Shown here piece after piece: positions 7,499 to 15,162 of a stretch of 34,337 bases of DNA; positions within the stretch are counted from its first letter, which is position 1; each line of letters starts with the position of its first letter. The position numbers and the translations under genes are program-made. The stretch is from Gammaproteobacteria bacterium (GTDB lineage: Bacteria > Pseudomonadota > Gammaproteobacteria > Thiohalospirales > Thiohalospiraceae). The notes beneath the pieces are model-generated. The model was given only the letters and a program-made list of their open reading frames with translations, was not told the origin of the DNA and did not search any database. The DNA lies in NCBI GenBank assembly GCA_024277575.1, contig JAJRUX010000122.1:1-34337 (forward strand), read 5' to 3'.

Positions 7499-8473
7499 TT
7501 AAACAACTCCGGCGCGTAACAGGTCATGCATATTGAATGCGCCGATTAGTCTGCCGTTTTCATCCACCACTGGCAGTGCATTGATTTTGCCGGATTCCAT
7601 TATCTGCAATGCCTCCGCCGCCAGTATATCAGGGTGAACCGTTTTGCCGCCGGGTGTCATTACCTTGCCGACAGGGGTGGTGCGCACGTCCACCTGCTCA
7701 TGTTCGAAAACACGGCGCAGGTCGCCATCGGTGAAGATGCCCTGTATTTTTCTGTTCTTGTCAACAATAGCGACAAACCCCAGCCGTTTCTTGCTCATCT
7801 CCACCAGCGCATCGCTGAGGGGAACCATTTCATTTACCTGGGGAATATCTGCTCCCGTATGCATGATATCGGAGATCAGCAGTAGCAGGCGTCTCCCCAG
7901 GCGGCCGCCGGGATGGGTGCGGGCAAAGTCATCCGCGGTAAAACCCCGCGCCTCCAGCAGGGAGACCGCCAGTGCATCTCCCATTGCCAGTGCGGCGGTG
8001 GTGCTGGAGGTGGGTGCCAGCCCCAGCGGACAGGCCTCCTGGGAGATGCTTACATCGATGTTGATATCAGCTGCCTGGGCGAGGCGGGAGCGCGGGTTGC
8101 CGGTCAGGGTAATGAGCGGTACATGCAGCCGTTTGATAAGGGGTAGAATGGTGAGCAGTTCGTCGGTTTCGCCCGAGTTGGACAGGGCCATGACAACATC
8201 CTGGGCGGTGAACATGCCCAGATCACCATGGCTGGCTTCGCCGGGATGTACAAAAAAGGAGGGGCTGCCGGTGCTGGCCAGGGTTGCGGCAATCTTGCTG
8301 CCGATATGCCCGGATTTACCCATGCCGGTGACCACGATGCGCCCGGTACAGTCAAGCATAAATTGACAGGCATGGACGAAACCTTCGTCGATACGTGGAA
8401 TCAGTTCGCTGATCGCCTGGGCCTCTACCTCCAGTACCGCGCGCCCGAGTTGCTGCAGTTGTTTTGCGCTCAT
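7499..8473 (-). CDS. kdsD: Arabinose-5-phosphate isomerase KdsD
   Basis: A 324-residue protein with an N-terminal SIS sugar-isomerase domain ([20 protein letters not shown], then [14 protein letters not shown] and [10 protein letters not shown]) and two C-terminal CBS domains (from about residue 200, beginning [12 protein letters not shown] and VGKVMTPG). It interconverts ribulose 5-phosphate and arabinose 5-phosphate, the first committed step to Kdo. Length and domain order match E. coli KdsD. The start overlaps the stop of the preceding small metal-binding protein gene by four bases. kdsC follows, so two steps of Kdo synthesis are joined to LPS export genes in one unit. Confidence 0.96.
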   Translation of the reverse strand: MSAKQLQQLGRAVLEVEAQAISELIPRIDEGFVHACQFMLDCTGRIVVTGMGKSGHIGSKIAATLASTGSPSFFVHPGEASHGDLGMFTAQDVVMALSNSGETDELLTILPLIKRLHVPLITLTGNPRSRLAQAADINIDVSISQEACPLGLAPTSSTTAALAMGDALAVSLLEARGFTADDFARTHPGGRLGRRLLLLISDIMHTGADIPQVNEMVPLSDALVEMSKKRLGFVAIVDKNRKIQGIFTDGDLRRVFEHEQVDVRTTPVGKVMTPGGKTVHPDILAAEALQIMESGKINALPVVDENGRLIGAFNMHDLLRAGVV

Positions 8474-8679
8474 CCAGATTCCGCTTCAGGGTAACCCAAC
8501 TCGGCCAGTTTGCTGACCAGGGTCTCGCGGCTGATCCCGTCGCTCTCGATAGTAACGCAACCATCCTCGACGGTTGCCGTTACCCCATTCACTTGGGGAA
8601 GGGCGGTCAGCCCGTCGATGATCGCCTTGACACAACCACTGCATTTTACGTTTTGTACCTTGAATTGTTCGGTCATCAT
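8470..8679 (-). CDS. Small heavy-metal-associated (HMA) domain protein
   Basis: A free-standing HMA (ferredoxin-like) domain of 69 residues, starting [16 protein letters not shown]. The metal-binding motif is CSGC, a relative of the usual CxxC in MxCxxC. Such proteins are often copper chaperones (CopZ/Atx1-like), but the methionine before the first cysteine is replaced by lysine (VKCSGC), so the metal is uncertain. Two adjacent ATGs (8677-8679 and 8674-8676) follow AGAGG; the first is used. The longer frame to 8751 has no family similarity upstream and overlaps yrbG. The stop overlaps kdsD by four bases, so it is in the kds-lpt operon, an unusual place for such a gene. Confidence 0.85.
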   Translation of the reverse strand: MMTEQFKVQNVKCSGCVKAIIDGLTALPQVNGVTATVEDGCVTIESDGISRETLVSKLAELGYPEAESG

Positions 8680-8728
8680 GGTTACCTCTTTACTTTTTAA
8701 TCTGGCAATAACAGATGATACAGCGGGA

Positions 8729-9706
8729 TTATCCCGATGAGCCAGCGCCAAGCCCGAGTACTGCGAGATAACCGAAGTAGGCCGTCAGCAACAGACCTCC
8801 TTCGAGGCGATCGAGAGAGCCTGGTTTGCGAAAGCCGTATGCCATGGCAAACAGGGCGATGGACAGTCCAATCATGACCGGAAAATCTCTGCCCAGCACA
8901 TCGGCGTCAATCACAGAGGGGAAGATAATCCCGGAAATGCCGAGTACGCCCAATATGTTAAAGATATTAGAGCCGATGACATTGCCGATGGCAATATCAT
9001 GTTCACCCTTCACCGCGCTAACGATGGAGGCGGCCAGCTCGGGCAGGCTGGTGCCGATGGCGATGACGGTCAGCCCAATGACCAGATCACTGATCCCGAA
9101 AGCGCGGGCGATATCCACTGCACCCCATACCACCATGCGGGAACTGATCAGCAGAATGGCCAGACCCACCGCCAGCCAGAGCAGGGCTTTTCCGGTGGAC
9201 ATTTCCGGAGGCAGTTCCGCTTCGAATTCCGCCGCCATGGGATCCAGTCCGTCCTGTTCACGGCGACCCATGCGAACCATCCAGTACAGAACCAGACAGA
9301 GCCCGGATATGAGCAGCAGGCCATCCAGGAACCCCAGGGTGTCGTCCATGATCAACAGCAGCGCGAATATCATGGCGATGAACATGATGGGGTACTCCCG
9401 CTGCAGTGTTCCGGAGTGTACCTGTAACGGCCTTATCAACACAGTGGCGCCCAGCACCAGTCCCATGTTGGCGATGTTGGAACCCAGTGCGTTACCGATG
9501 GCGATGCCGGGGTTTTCGTCCCATGCCGACATGGCCGAGATCAGCATCTCCGGTGCCGAAGTGCCAAAGCCGACGATAGTGAGGCCGATAACCAGCGGTG
9601 AGATTCCCATATTGCGAGCGGTGGCCGCGGCACCGTCCACGAAGCGATCTGCGCCCCAGACCAGCAGTATGAATCCGGCTAACACGGCGAGATAGGAGAT
9701 AAGCAT
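8729..9706 (-). CDS. yrbG: Calcium/sodium antiporter, YrbG family
   Basis: A 325-residue polytopic CaCA-family exchanger with about ten hydrophobic segments. The two alpha repeats are clear: GFGTSAPEMLISAMSAW with GNALGSNIANMGLVLGA in the N-terminal half, and AIGTSLPELAASIVSAV with GNVIGSNIFNILGVLGI in the C-terminal half. Each contains the ion-binding acidic residue in TSAPE or TSLPE. In E. coli yrbG also lies directly before kdsD, so the neighbourhood supports the name. The start codon is three bases downstream of mlaA's stop. Function in the operon is unproven; knock-out phenotypes in E. coli are weak. Confidence 0.95.
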   Translation of the reverse strand: MLISYLAVLAGFILLVWGADRFVDGAAATARNMGISPLVIGLTIVGFGTSAPEMLISAMSAWDENPGIAIGNALGSNIANMGLVLGATVLIRPLQVHSGTLQREYPIMFIAMIFALLLIMDDTLGFLDGLLLISGLCLVLYWMVRMGRREQDGLDPMAAEFEAELPPEMSTGKALLWLAVGLAILLISSRMVVWGAVDIARAFGISDLVIGLTVIAIGTSLPELAASIVSAVKGEHDIAIGNVIGSNIFNILGVLGISGIIFPSVIDADVLGRDFPVMIGLSIALFAMAYGFRKPGSLDRLEGGLLLTAYFGYLAVLGLGAGSSG

Positions 9707-9709
9707 GAG

Positions 9710-10474
9710 CTATTCGATTTCCTCGTCATCAAACAGGAAATCGTCTTCCTGATCCAGCGGGGGATTGCCGTCAAATATCTGGTTTCTGCGCTGTTGCAGA
9801 TAAGCATCCCGCAGGAAGGCATAGGGGTCGAAGGTCGATTGTTCCAGAATACGGCTGGCGGAGAGCAGATCAGCGCGTGTATCGACGGCCTCCAGCGCAA
9901 AAAGGCCGTAACGGGTCTGTTGTTTCTTGATATAGGTATAAGGTTCAGTGAAATAATCACCTCCCAGCCCGAGGCTGTCCCGTATGGTGCTGGGTCCCCA
10001 GAAAGGCAGTACGATGTAGGGGCCGGAAGCGAGTCCCCAATAACCCAGTGTCTGACCAAAATCTTCATCATTTTTCGCCAGGTTGAAGGCGGTCGCTACA
10101 TCAACCAGACCAAGCAGTCCCAGTGAACTGTTGATGGTGATTCGGCCCAAGTCTGACAGCGCTGCTTCCGCCTTGAACTGCAGCAGATTGTTTATCAGCG
10201 TAGTGATGTCGTCGAGGTTGTTGAAGAAATTGGTAACCCCTTTGTCCACAAAGCCGGGGGTGATTGCCTGATACCCTTCGGCGATGGGTTTCATTGCGTA
10301 GGTATCAATTTTTTCGTTGAAAGAGTACATGATGCGGTTGTACCGCTCCAGCGGATCACTGGTATCACGGTTTGCAGAGGTGCTGGCGCACCCGGTCAGC
10401 AGCAGGAGCAGAGCCAACAAAGCCAACTGAATAGAGCAGCGAATGGATGGATTTGTGTACACTTTTTGCAACAA
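9710..10474 (-). CDS. mlaA: Outer-membrane lipoprotein MlaA (VacJ)
   Basis: A 254-residue VacJ-family lipoprotein. A signal peptide (SIQLALLALLLL) ends in the lipobox LLTGC, so the mature protein begins at a lipidated cysteine near residue 29. The core has family motifs SDPLERYNRIMYSFNE, ALSDLGRITINSSLGLLGLVD and ASGPYIVLPFWGPSTIRDSLG. MlaA forms a channel-like ring with OmpC/F-type porins that removes phospholipids from the outer leaflet and hands them to MlaC. The start is probably TTG at 10472-10474 (or 10469-10471); no strong ribosome site is visible and no ATG is available. In E. coli mlaA is unlinked to the rest of the system; here it is divergent from mlaFEDCB. Confidence 0.93.
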   Translation of the reverse strand: MLQKVYTNPSIRCSIQLALLALLLLLTGCASTSANRDTSDPLERYNRIMYSFNEKIDTYAMKPIAEGYQAITPGFVDKGVTNFFNNLDDITTLINNLLQFKAEAALSDLGRITINSSLGLLGLVDVATAFNLAKNDEDFGQTLGYWGLASGPYIVLPFWGPSTIRDSLGLGGDYFTEPYTYIKKQQTRYGLFALEAVDTRADLLSASRILEQSTFDPYAFLRDAYLQQRRNQIFDGNPPLDQEDDFLFDDEEIE

Positions 10475-10504
10475 CAGTCCAGAAGCAGATGAAGAAAAGA
10501 GAGC

Positions 10505-10531
10505 ATTCTATCCAAATTAAGGTGCTGTCAG
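10505..10531 (-). promoter_or_regulatory. Candidate promoter of mlaA operon
   Basis: On the minus strand, CTGACA (plus 10526-10531) and TAGAAT (plus 10505-10510) are separated by 15 bases. The -10 box is good and the -35 is good, but the spacing is short. Transcription would begin near 10498, about 24 bases before the TTG start. It would drive mlaA-yrbG-HMA-kdsDC-lptCAB. Confidence 0.45.
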
Positions 10532-10543
10532 CCAGTGGTTATT

Positions 10544-10571
10544 TTGAACGTGCGGTGAATCTGCGTACAAT
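10544..10571 (+). promoter_or_regulatory. Candidate promoter of mlaFEDCB
   Basis: TTGAAC (10544-10549) and TACAAT (10566-10571) are separated by 16 bases, a strong sigma-70-like site. Transcription would start near 10578, leaving a short leader before the mlaF ATG. It lies back to back with the mlaA promoter, so the two phospholipid-transport units could share control. Confidence 0.6.
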
Positions 10572-10605
10572 GCCGGATTCTGATTGGTTGTGGATGGTTG
10601 GCAGT

Positions 10606-11415
10606 ATGTTGGATGGATCACCACTGGTGGAGATTCGGGGGCTTCGTTTCGGGTATTCCGGGCGAATGATTTTCAACGATATCGATATCGATATTCAGCG
10701 CGGCAAGGTGACAGCAATCATGGGACCAAGCGGAACCGGGAAAACCACCCTGTTGCGCCTGATTGGCGGGCAGGAACATCCCTCCGCAGGTGCTGTTCGT
10801 GTTGACGGCGTGAATGTTCCGGATCTTTCCCGTAAAAATCTCTATCAGCTGCGCAAGCGGATGGGAATGCTGTTTCAGAGTGGTGCGCTGTTGACGGATC
10901 TAAACGTGTTTGACAATGTTGCCTTTCCCTTGCGCGAGCATACCGATCTGCCGGAGATTATGATCCGCGATCTGGTGCTGATAAAACTTCAGGCGGTGGG
11001 GTTGCGTGGTGCGCGGGATCTGATGCCTTCGGCCCTGTCCGGAGGAATGGCGCGCCGGGTTGCCCTGGCGCGGGCTATTGCGCTCGATCCGATGATGATG
11101 ATGTATGACGAACCTTTTTCCGGCCAGGATCCCATCTCCATGGGGGTGTTGGTCAAGTTGATCCGTGAATTGAATGATGCGCTGGGGATGACCACCATTA
11201 TCGTCTCACATGATGTCAATGAAACCGCCAGCATTGCTGACTATCTCTATCTGCTGTCGGAAGGAAAGGTGGTGGAACATGGAACCCCGAAACGTCTGCG
11301 CCAGTCTGGTTCTGAATGGACCCGGCAGTTCCTCGAAGGGCTGCCCGATGGCCCGGTGCCGTTTCACTATCCGGCACCGGATTTTGCGGAGGAGCTTTTG
11401 CAGTTCTCCGCTTGA
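10606..11415 (+). CDS. mlaF: Phospholipid ABC transporter ATPase MlaF
   Basis: A 269-residue ABC ATPase. Walker A GPSGTGKTT is at residues 40-48; the signature is LSGGMARRVALARAIA; Walker B is MMMMYDEPFSGQDP; the switch histidine is in TTIIVSHDVNET. It supplies energy to the MlaFEDB complex, which moves phospholipids between the inner membrane and periplasmic MlaC. The open frame extends to 10447, but that part overlaps mlaA and would precede the promoter. ATG 10606 gives the usual short N-terminus before PLVEIRGL; ATG 10594 is an alternative. mlaE follows after 27 bases. Confidence 0.94.
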   Translation: MLDGSPLVEIRGLRFGYSGRMIFNDIDIDIQRGKVTAIMGPSGTGKTTLLRLIGGQEHPSAGAVRVDGVNVPDLSRKNLYQLRKRMGMLFQSGALLTDLNVFDNVAFPLREHTDLPEIMIRDLVLIKLQAVGLRGARDLMPSALSGGMARRVALARAIALDPMMMMYDEPFSGQDPISMGVLVKLIRELNDALGMTTIIVSHDVNETASIADYLYLLSEGKVVEHGTPKRLRQSGSEWTRQFLEGLPDGPVPFHYPAPDFAEELLQFSA

Positions 11416-11442
11416 TAGCGAGAACTGCAGATTGAACCGGCC

Positions 11443-12228
11443 ATGATAACGCAGCTGCAGCATCTGGGGGCATGGGCCCTGAATCGGTTTGAACGGCTTG
11501 GACGCAGCCACCTGTTCCTTTTTCATGTCTCGGCGGGGATGGGCGAACTGTTAACCCGTCCCGGCCTTGTTATCCAGCAGATATTTGCCATCGGGGTGCT
11601 GTCGCTGCCCATTATTCTGGTGGCCGGACTGTTTGTGGGTATGGTGCTGGCATTGCAGCTTTACAATACCATGGTGAATTTCGGCGCGGAACAGTCGCTG
11701 GGGCCGGTTGTAGCGCTCAGTCTGGTGCGTGAGCTGGGGCCGGTGGTAACCGCATTGCTGTTTGCCGGGCGAGCGGGTTCGGCGCTGGCGGCAGAGATTG
11801 GCCTGATGAAGGCGACAGAGCAGCTCTCCAGCATGGAGATGATGGCGGTGGATCCGCTGCGGCGGATCATTGCGCCGCGGCTGGTTGCCGGGACTCTCTC
11901 CATGCCGCTGCTTGCCGCCATGTTCAGCGCAATTGGAATCAGCGGCGGTTTCCTGGTGGCTACCGGTCTGCTGGGCGTTGACAGCAATGCCTACTGGTCG
12001 CAGATGCAGGCCAATGTGGATCTGTTCGACGATATTGCCAATGGCGTAACCAAGAGCATCGTATTTGGCGTTGTCGTGACCTGGATTGCCGTATTTGAAG
12101 GGTTTGATGCTGCCCCCACTTCCGAGGGGGTGGCGCGGGCAACAACCCGCACGGTAGTAAACGGTTCGCTGGCGGTGCTGGGTCTGGATTTTATTCTGAC
12201 CGCGTTGATGTTTGGAGATAATGGATGA
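11443..12228 (+). CDS. mlaE: Phospholipid ABC transporter permease MlaE
   Basis: A 261-residue MlaE/Ttg2B-family permease with about five hydrophobic segments and the conserved stretch LVRELGPVVTALLFAGRAGSALAAEIGLM in pieces (LVRELGPVVTALLFAGRAG, then SALAAEIGLMKATEQLSSME). It ends LGLDFILTALMFGDNG. The dimer forms the membrane core of MlaFEDB. The stop overlaps the mlaD start by four bases (ATGA), as usual in this operon. Confidence 0.96.
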   Translation: MITQLQHLGAWALNRFERLGRSHLFLFHVSAGMGELLTRPGLVIQQIFAIGVLSLPIILVAGLFVGMVLALQLYNTMVNFGAEQSLGPVVALSLVRELGPVVTALLFAGRAGSALAAEIGLMKATEQLSSMEMMAVDPLRRIIAPRLVAGTLSMPLLAAMFSAIGISGGFLVATGLLGVDSNAYWSQMQANVDLFDDIANGVTKSIVFGVVVTWIAVFEGFDAAPTSEGVARATTRTVVNGSLAVLGLDFILTALMFGDNG

Positions 12229-12695
12229 GGCAGTCAAGAGCAATAGAGATCTGGGTGGGGGTATTTGTGGCGCTGGGTTTTGCTGCCCTGCTGATGCTGG
12301 CGATGAAGGTCAGCAATATCACCAGCTATATCGACAACAAGGGCTATCAAATCAGCGCTGCTTTCGAGAATATCGGCGGGCTGACGGTTCGGGCGCCGGT
12401 GCGTATCGCCGGTGTGCGTATCGGGCGGGTGAGTGATATCCGCTTCGACAGCGATACCTTCCAGGCGATTGTATCGATGCGTATTGATGCCCGGTATAAT
12501 CAGCTGCCGCTGGACAGCTCTGCCAGCATCCTCACCGACGGATTGTTGGGTGAAAACTACATCGGTCTGGAACCCGGTGGTGAAGAGGAGAGTCTGAAGG
12601 AGGGTGACCGCATCGAGATTACTCAGTCTGCACTGGTGCTGGAGAAACTTATCGGCCAGTTCCTGTTCAGCCGATCACAGGGGAGCGACAAGTAA
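12225..12695 (+). CDS. mlaD: Phospholipid transport MCE protein MlaD
   Basis: A 156-residue protein with one N-terminal transmembrane helix (GVFVALGFAALLMLAMKV) and one MCE domain (ISAAFENIGGLTVRAPVRIA, then GVRIGRVSDIRFD, and DGLLGENYIGLEPGG). MlaD forms a hexameric ring on the periplasmic face of MlaFE that holds lipid and exchanges it with MlaC. The size matches the gammaproteobacterial MlaD. It overlaps mlaE and directly abuts mlaC with no gap. Confidence 0.96.
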   Translation: MRQSRAIEIWVGVFVALGFAALLMLAMKVSNITSYIDNKGYQISAAFENIGGLTVRAPVRIAGVRIGRVSDIRFDSDTFQAIVSMRIDARYNQLPLDSSASILTDGLLGENYIGLEPGGEEESLKEGDRIEITQSALVLEKLIGQFLFSRSQGSDK

Positions 12696-13313
12696 GTGAA
12701 ACACTATATTTTATCCTTGGGGCTGATATTGTTGCTGTTGCCAGGTGTTACCGTTGCCACAAAGGTTGGCGATGATCCGCATGCTTTGGTGAAAGAGACC
12801 TCGGAGCGCATGTTATCCATACTGAGGGAACAGCGGGAGCAGCTGAAAAGAAATCCCGAGCTTATCTACGGGCTGGTTGATGATATCGTTATCCCGCATT
12901 TCGATTTTACCCGGATGTCCCGCTGGGTGCTGGGCAAATACTGGCGGCAGGCGACCCCGGAGCAGCGCCAGCGGTTTGCAAATGAGTTTCGCACGCTGCT
13001 GGTGAAAACCTATGCCACGTCACTGCTGGAGTTTATTGATGATGAATTCAAATATCCCCCCTTGCGCATGAAACCGGACGCCAAAAGGGTTACCGTAAGG
13101 ACAGACGTTATACGGGGCGGAGCCGCTCCAGTACGGATAGAGTATCGCCTGTTCAAGGGGAAGGGTGGCTGGAAAGCCTATGATGTACTGGTTGAGGGCG
13201 TCAGCCTGGTGGCCAACTACCGCAGTTCTTTCGCTGAGGAGATCAGGCAGGGGGGACTGGACAAATTAATCGCCAGGCTTGCGGAGCATAACAGTAAGGT
13301 TGGCGCCAATTGA
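12696..13313 (+). CDS. mlaC: Periplasmic phospholipid-binding protein MlaC
   Basis: A 205-residue protein of the Tol-Tol/Ttg2D family. A Sec signal peptide (HYILSLGLILLLLPGVTVAT) precedes a domain beginning DPHALVKETSERMLSIL, with the family features VIPHFDFTRMSRWVLGKYW and VEGVSLVANYRSSFAEEI. MlaC ferries single phospholipids across the periplasm between the MlaA-porin complex and MlaD. The start is GTG at 12696, immediately after the mlaD stop; the only ribosome site would be in the end of mlaD (GGGGAGCGACAA), which fits coupled translation. Confidence 0.94.
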   Translation: MKHYILSLGLILLLLPGVTVATKVGDDPHALVKETSERMLSILREQREQLKRNPELIYGLVDDIVIPHFDFTRMSRWVLGKYWRQATPEQRQRFANEFRTLLVKTYATSLLEFIDDEFKYPPLRMKPDAKRVTVRTDVIRGGAAPVRIEYRLFKGKGGWKAYDVLVEGVSLVANYRSSFAEEIRQGGLDKLIARLAEHNSKVGAN

Positions 13314-13621
13314 GCGGAGCCTATATCGGAAAAATGGCAGATGGCAGCTGGCAGGTGTGTGGCGAGCTGAGTTTTTCCAGTGTGCCGGACCTGCTGAAGC
13401 GCAGCGGTATTGTTTTTGAGCCGGATGACGACAAACTTCTGCATATCGATCTGGCGGGTGTGCCGCGGGCCGACAGCGCGGGTCTGGCCCTGCTGGTCTG
13501 CTGGGTTCGGCAGGCCCGGCAGCGCAATATCCGAGTGGTTTTCCGCAATGTTCCTGAACAGATGCTAAAAATAGCTGGGGTCAGTGGTTTATCCGCTGTT
13601 CTTCCCCTGACTGAATCCTGA
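13310..13621 (+). CDS. mlaB: STAS-domain protein MlaB
   Basis: A 103-residue STAS domain. The conserved segment LLHIDLAGVPRADSAGLALLV holds the serine (in DSAGL) that corresponds to the anti-anti-sigma-type phosphorylation site. MlaB binds MlaF in the cytoplasm and is needed for stability and ATPase activity of the complex. The start is TTG at 13310, overlapping the mlaC stop (TTGA). The last few codons and the stop lie in a 34-bp repeat also seen near the left end of the window, so the C-terminus (PLTES) may come from that insertion. Confidence 0.9.
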   Translation: MSGAYIGKMADGSWQVCGELSFSSVPDLLKRSGIVFEPDDDKLLHIDLAGVPRADSAGLALLVCWVRQARQRNIRVVFRNVPEQMLKIAGVSGLSAVLPLTES

Positions 13622-13644
13622 ATCGTCACCTTGAAGGAGTACTA
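13611..13644. repeat. 34-bp dispersed repeat, copy 2
   Basis: Ungapped 28/34 match to 103-136. The left block CTGAATCCT overlaps the mlaB stop codon and the right block CCTTGAAGGAGTACTA lies in the spacer before the amidase gene. A TATAAT follows at 13661-13666, but with no good -35 partner at normal spacing, so promoter function is only possible. Confidence 0.45.
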
Positions 13645-13741
13645 TCCTCAGAGAATGAGCTATAATTAGCGGATGTAGCTATATAAAAAAACAAATAATT
13701 TTTTCTTGAAGTGTCGTGTGATTGGGGGCAGAATTAAAACG

Positions 13742-15055
13742 ATGAGAGTTTTCGCTGCCATATTGTTAGCGTTGTTATCAACTGTAGTGCTGGCTGAGCC
13801 GGTGCAAGTCGGTGGTGTGCGTCTCTGGCAGTCAGCCGAGAAGCTGCGCCTGGTCTTTGATATCAGTTCTCCGCTGGAGCATAAGCTGTTTCGGCTTTCC
13901 AATCCGGATCGGGTAGTTGTTGACCTGACCAATGCACGTCCTGATGCGTTGCGGCCGGTTGTTAAATCCTCCAATGGTTGGCTCAAACGGATACGGACTG
14001 CTCCGAGGAACGGCAGCGATCTGCGCATGGTGCTGGATTTGAGCCGCTCGGTCAGCCCGAACAGCTTTATTCTGAAACCAAACCGGAAATATGGACACCG
14101 GCTGGTTGTTGACCTTGTAGCCAAGGATGTAACTCCCCGTGTAGTGCCCAATAGTGTCAAGTCCAAACCTGCGCCGCGACGGGGACGGGATGTTGTCATT
14201 GCTATCGATGCTGGACACGGTGGAGAGGATCCTGGAGCGATAGGGAAAGGGAAAACCCGTGAAAAAGATGTTGTGTTGGCCATTGCCCGTAAACTGCAAG
14301 CTTTGGTGAACAAAGAACCCGGTATGCAAGCTGTTATGATTCGTGAAGGTGACTACTATGTCGGTCTGCGTGATCGAATAAAAAAAGCTCGTGAGCACAA
14401 GGCTGACCTGTTTGTCTCCATCCATGCGGATTCGTTCAAGAGAAGTAGCGCACGGGGTTCTTCCGTCTTTACCCTCTCATCTCATGGCGCTACCAGTGAG
14501 GCTGCCCGCTGGTTAGCCGAGAAAGAGAATGCGGCGGATTTGATTGGCGGTGTGAGCCTGGATGATAAAGATGATGTGCTGGCCTCGGTGTTGCTGGATC
14601 TATCGCAAACGGCAACCATTGAAGCCAGTACCACGGTGGCTTCCAAGGTATTGAAACAGCTGGGTGAAGTGAACAAACTGCATAAGCCGCATGTGGAGCA
14701 GGCGGGTTTTGCAGTGCTTAAATCGCCGGACATACCTTCTATTTTGGTGGAGACTGCCTTTATCTCAAACCCCAAGGAGGAACGCAAGCTGAAGAGTGCT
14801 GCTCATCAGAAGAAACTGGCCAGTGCCATTTTGTCGGGTGTGCGTTCCTATTTCCGCAAATATCCTCCCCCGGGAACCACGCTGGCGCTCCGCTCAGCTG
14901 GGGAGAAATATGTCATCAAACGGGGTGATACCCTGTCAACCATTGCCCGGCGCTATCGTGTACGGATGGATGAGTTACGCCATAACAACGGCTTGCGGAG
15001 TGATTTGTTGAGAGTTGGTGACGTATTGCTTATCCCCGGTACTCTTGGGGGGTAA
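13742..15055 (+). CDS. amiB: N-acetylmuramoyl-L-alanine amidase AmiB-type (AMIN-Amidase_3-LysM)
   Basis: A 437-residue periplasmic amidase. A Sec signal peptide (MRVFAAILLALLSTVVLA) leads to an AMIN domain (about residues 22-130), a zinc-dependent Amidase_3 catalytic domain with ligands in AIDAGHGGEDPGA, the glutamate of TREKDVVLA and SIHAD, plus catalytic glutamate in LVETAFISN, and a C-terminal LysM domain (KRGDTLSTIARRYRVRMDEL). It removes stem peptides from septal murein during cell separation and is normally activated by EnvC or NlpD-type proteins. The Sec signal and mutL next door favour AmiB over AmiC. A TTG at 13706 would give 12 more residues but breaks the signal peptide. Confidence 0.93.
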   Translation: MRVFAAILLALLSTVVLAEPVQVGGVRLWQSAEKLRLVFDISSPLEHKLFRLSNPDRVVVDLTNARPDALRPVVKSSNGWLKRIRTAPRNGSDLRMVLDLSRSVSPNSFILKPNRKYGHRLVVDLVAKDVTPRVVPNSVKSKPAPRRGRDVVIAIDAGHGGEDPGAIGKGKTREKDVVLAIARKLQALVNKEPGMQAVMIREGDYYVGLRDRIKKAREHKADLFVSIHADSFKRSSARGSSVFTLSSHGATSEAARWLAEKENAADLIGGVSLDDKDDVLASVLLDLSQTATIEASTTVASKVLKQLGEVNKLHKPHVEQAGFAVLKSPDIPSILVETAFISNPKEERKLKSAAHQKKLASAILSGVRSYFRKYPPPGTTLALRSAGEKYVIKRGDTLSTIARRYRVRMDELRHNNGLRSDLLRVGDVLLIPGTLGG

Positions 15056-15083
15056 CGATTAACCCTCCCGGAATTCTTTTTTC
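15047..15083 (+). terminator. Weak intrinsic-terminator candidate after amiB
   Basis: A run of six G that overlaps the amidase stop codon can pair with CCCTCCC at 15063-15069 around TAACGATTAA, and a T-run (15077-15082) follows some seven bases later. The gap between stem and T-run is long, so this is uncertain. Confidence 0.3.
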
Positions 15084-15162
15084 TCTGCGCAGGCCCGGTT
15101 TCGTGGCTGCGTGATAACTTCGTGGGTATAATAAATGCCGGATCGATATTCCGACATTCATA

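Noticed and set aside
7644-8366. A 240-codon plus-strand open frame opposite kdsD
   Set aside because: Low-complexity serine/arginine-rich translation typical of an antisense frame; kdsD on the other strand is certain.
8826-9695. A 289-codon plus-strand open frame opposite the antiporter gene
   Set aside because: It is an antisense shadow: rich in serine, methionine and proline, without known motifs, while the minus-strand frame has clear CaCA motifs and operon overlaps.
10447-10605. N-terminal extension of the MlaF frame
   Set aside because: It overlaps mlaA, lies mostly upstream of the good promoter at 10544-10571, and does not resemble any MlaF N-terminus.
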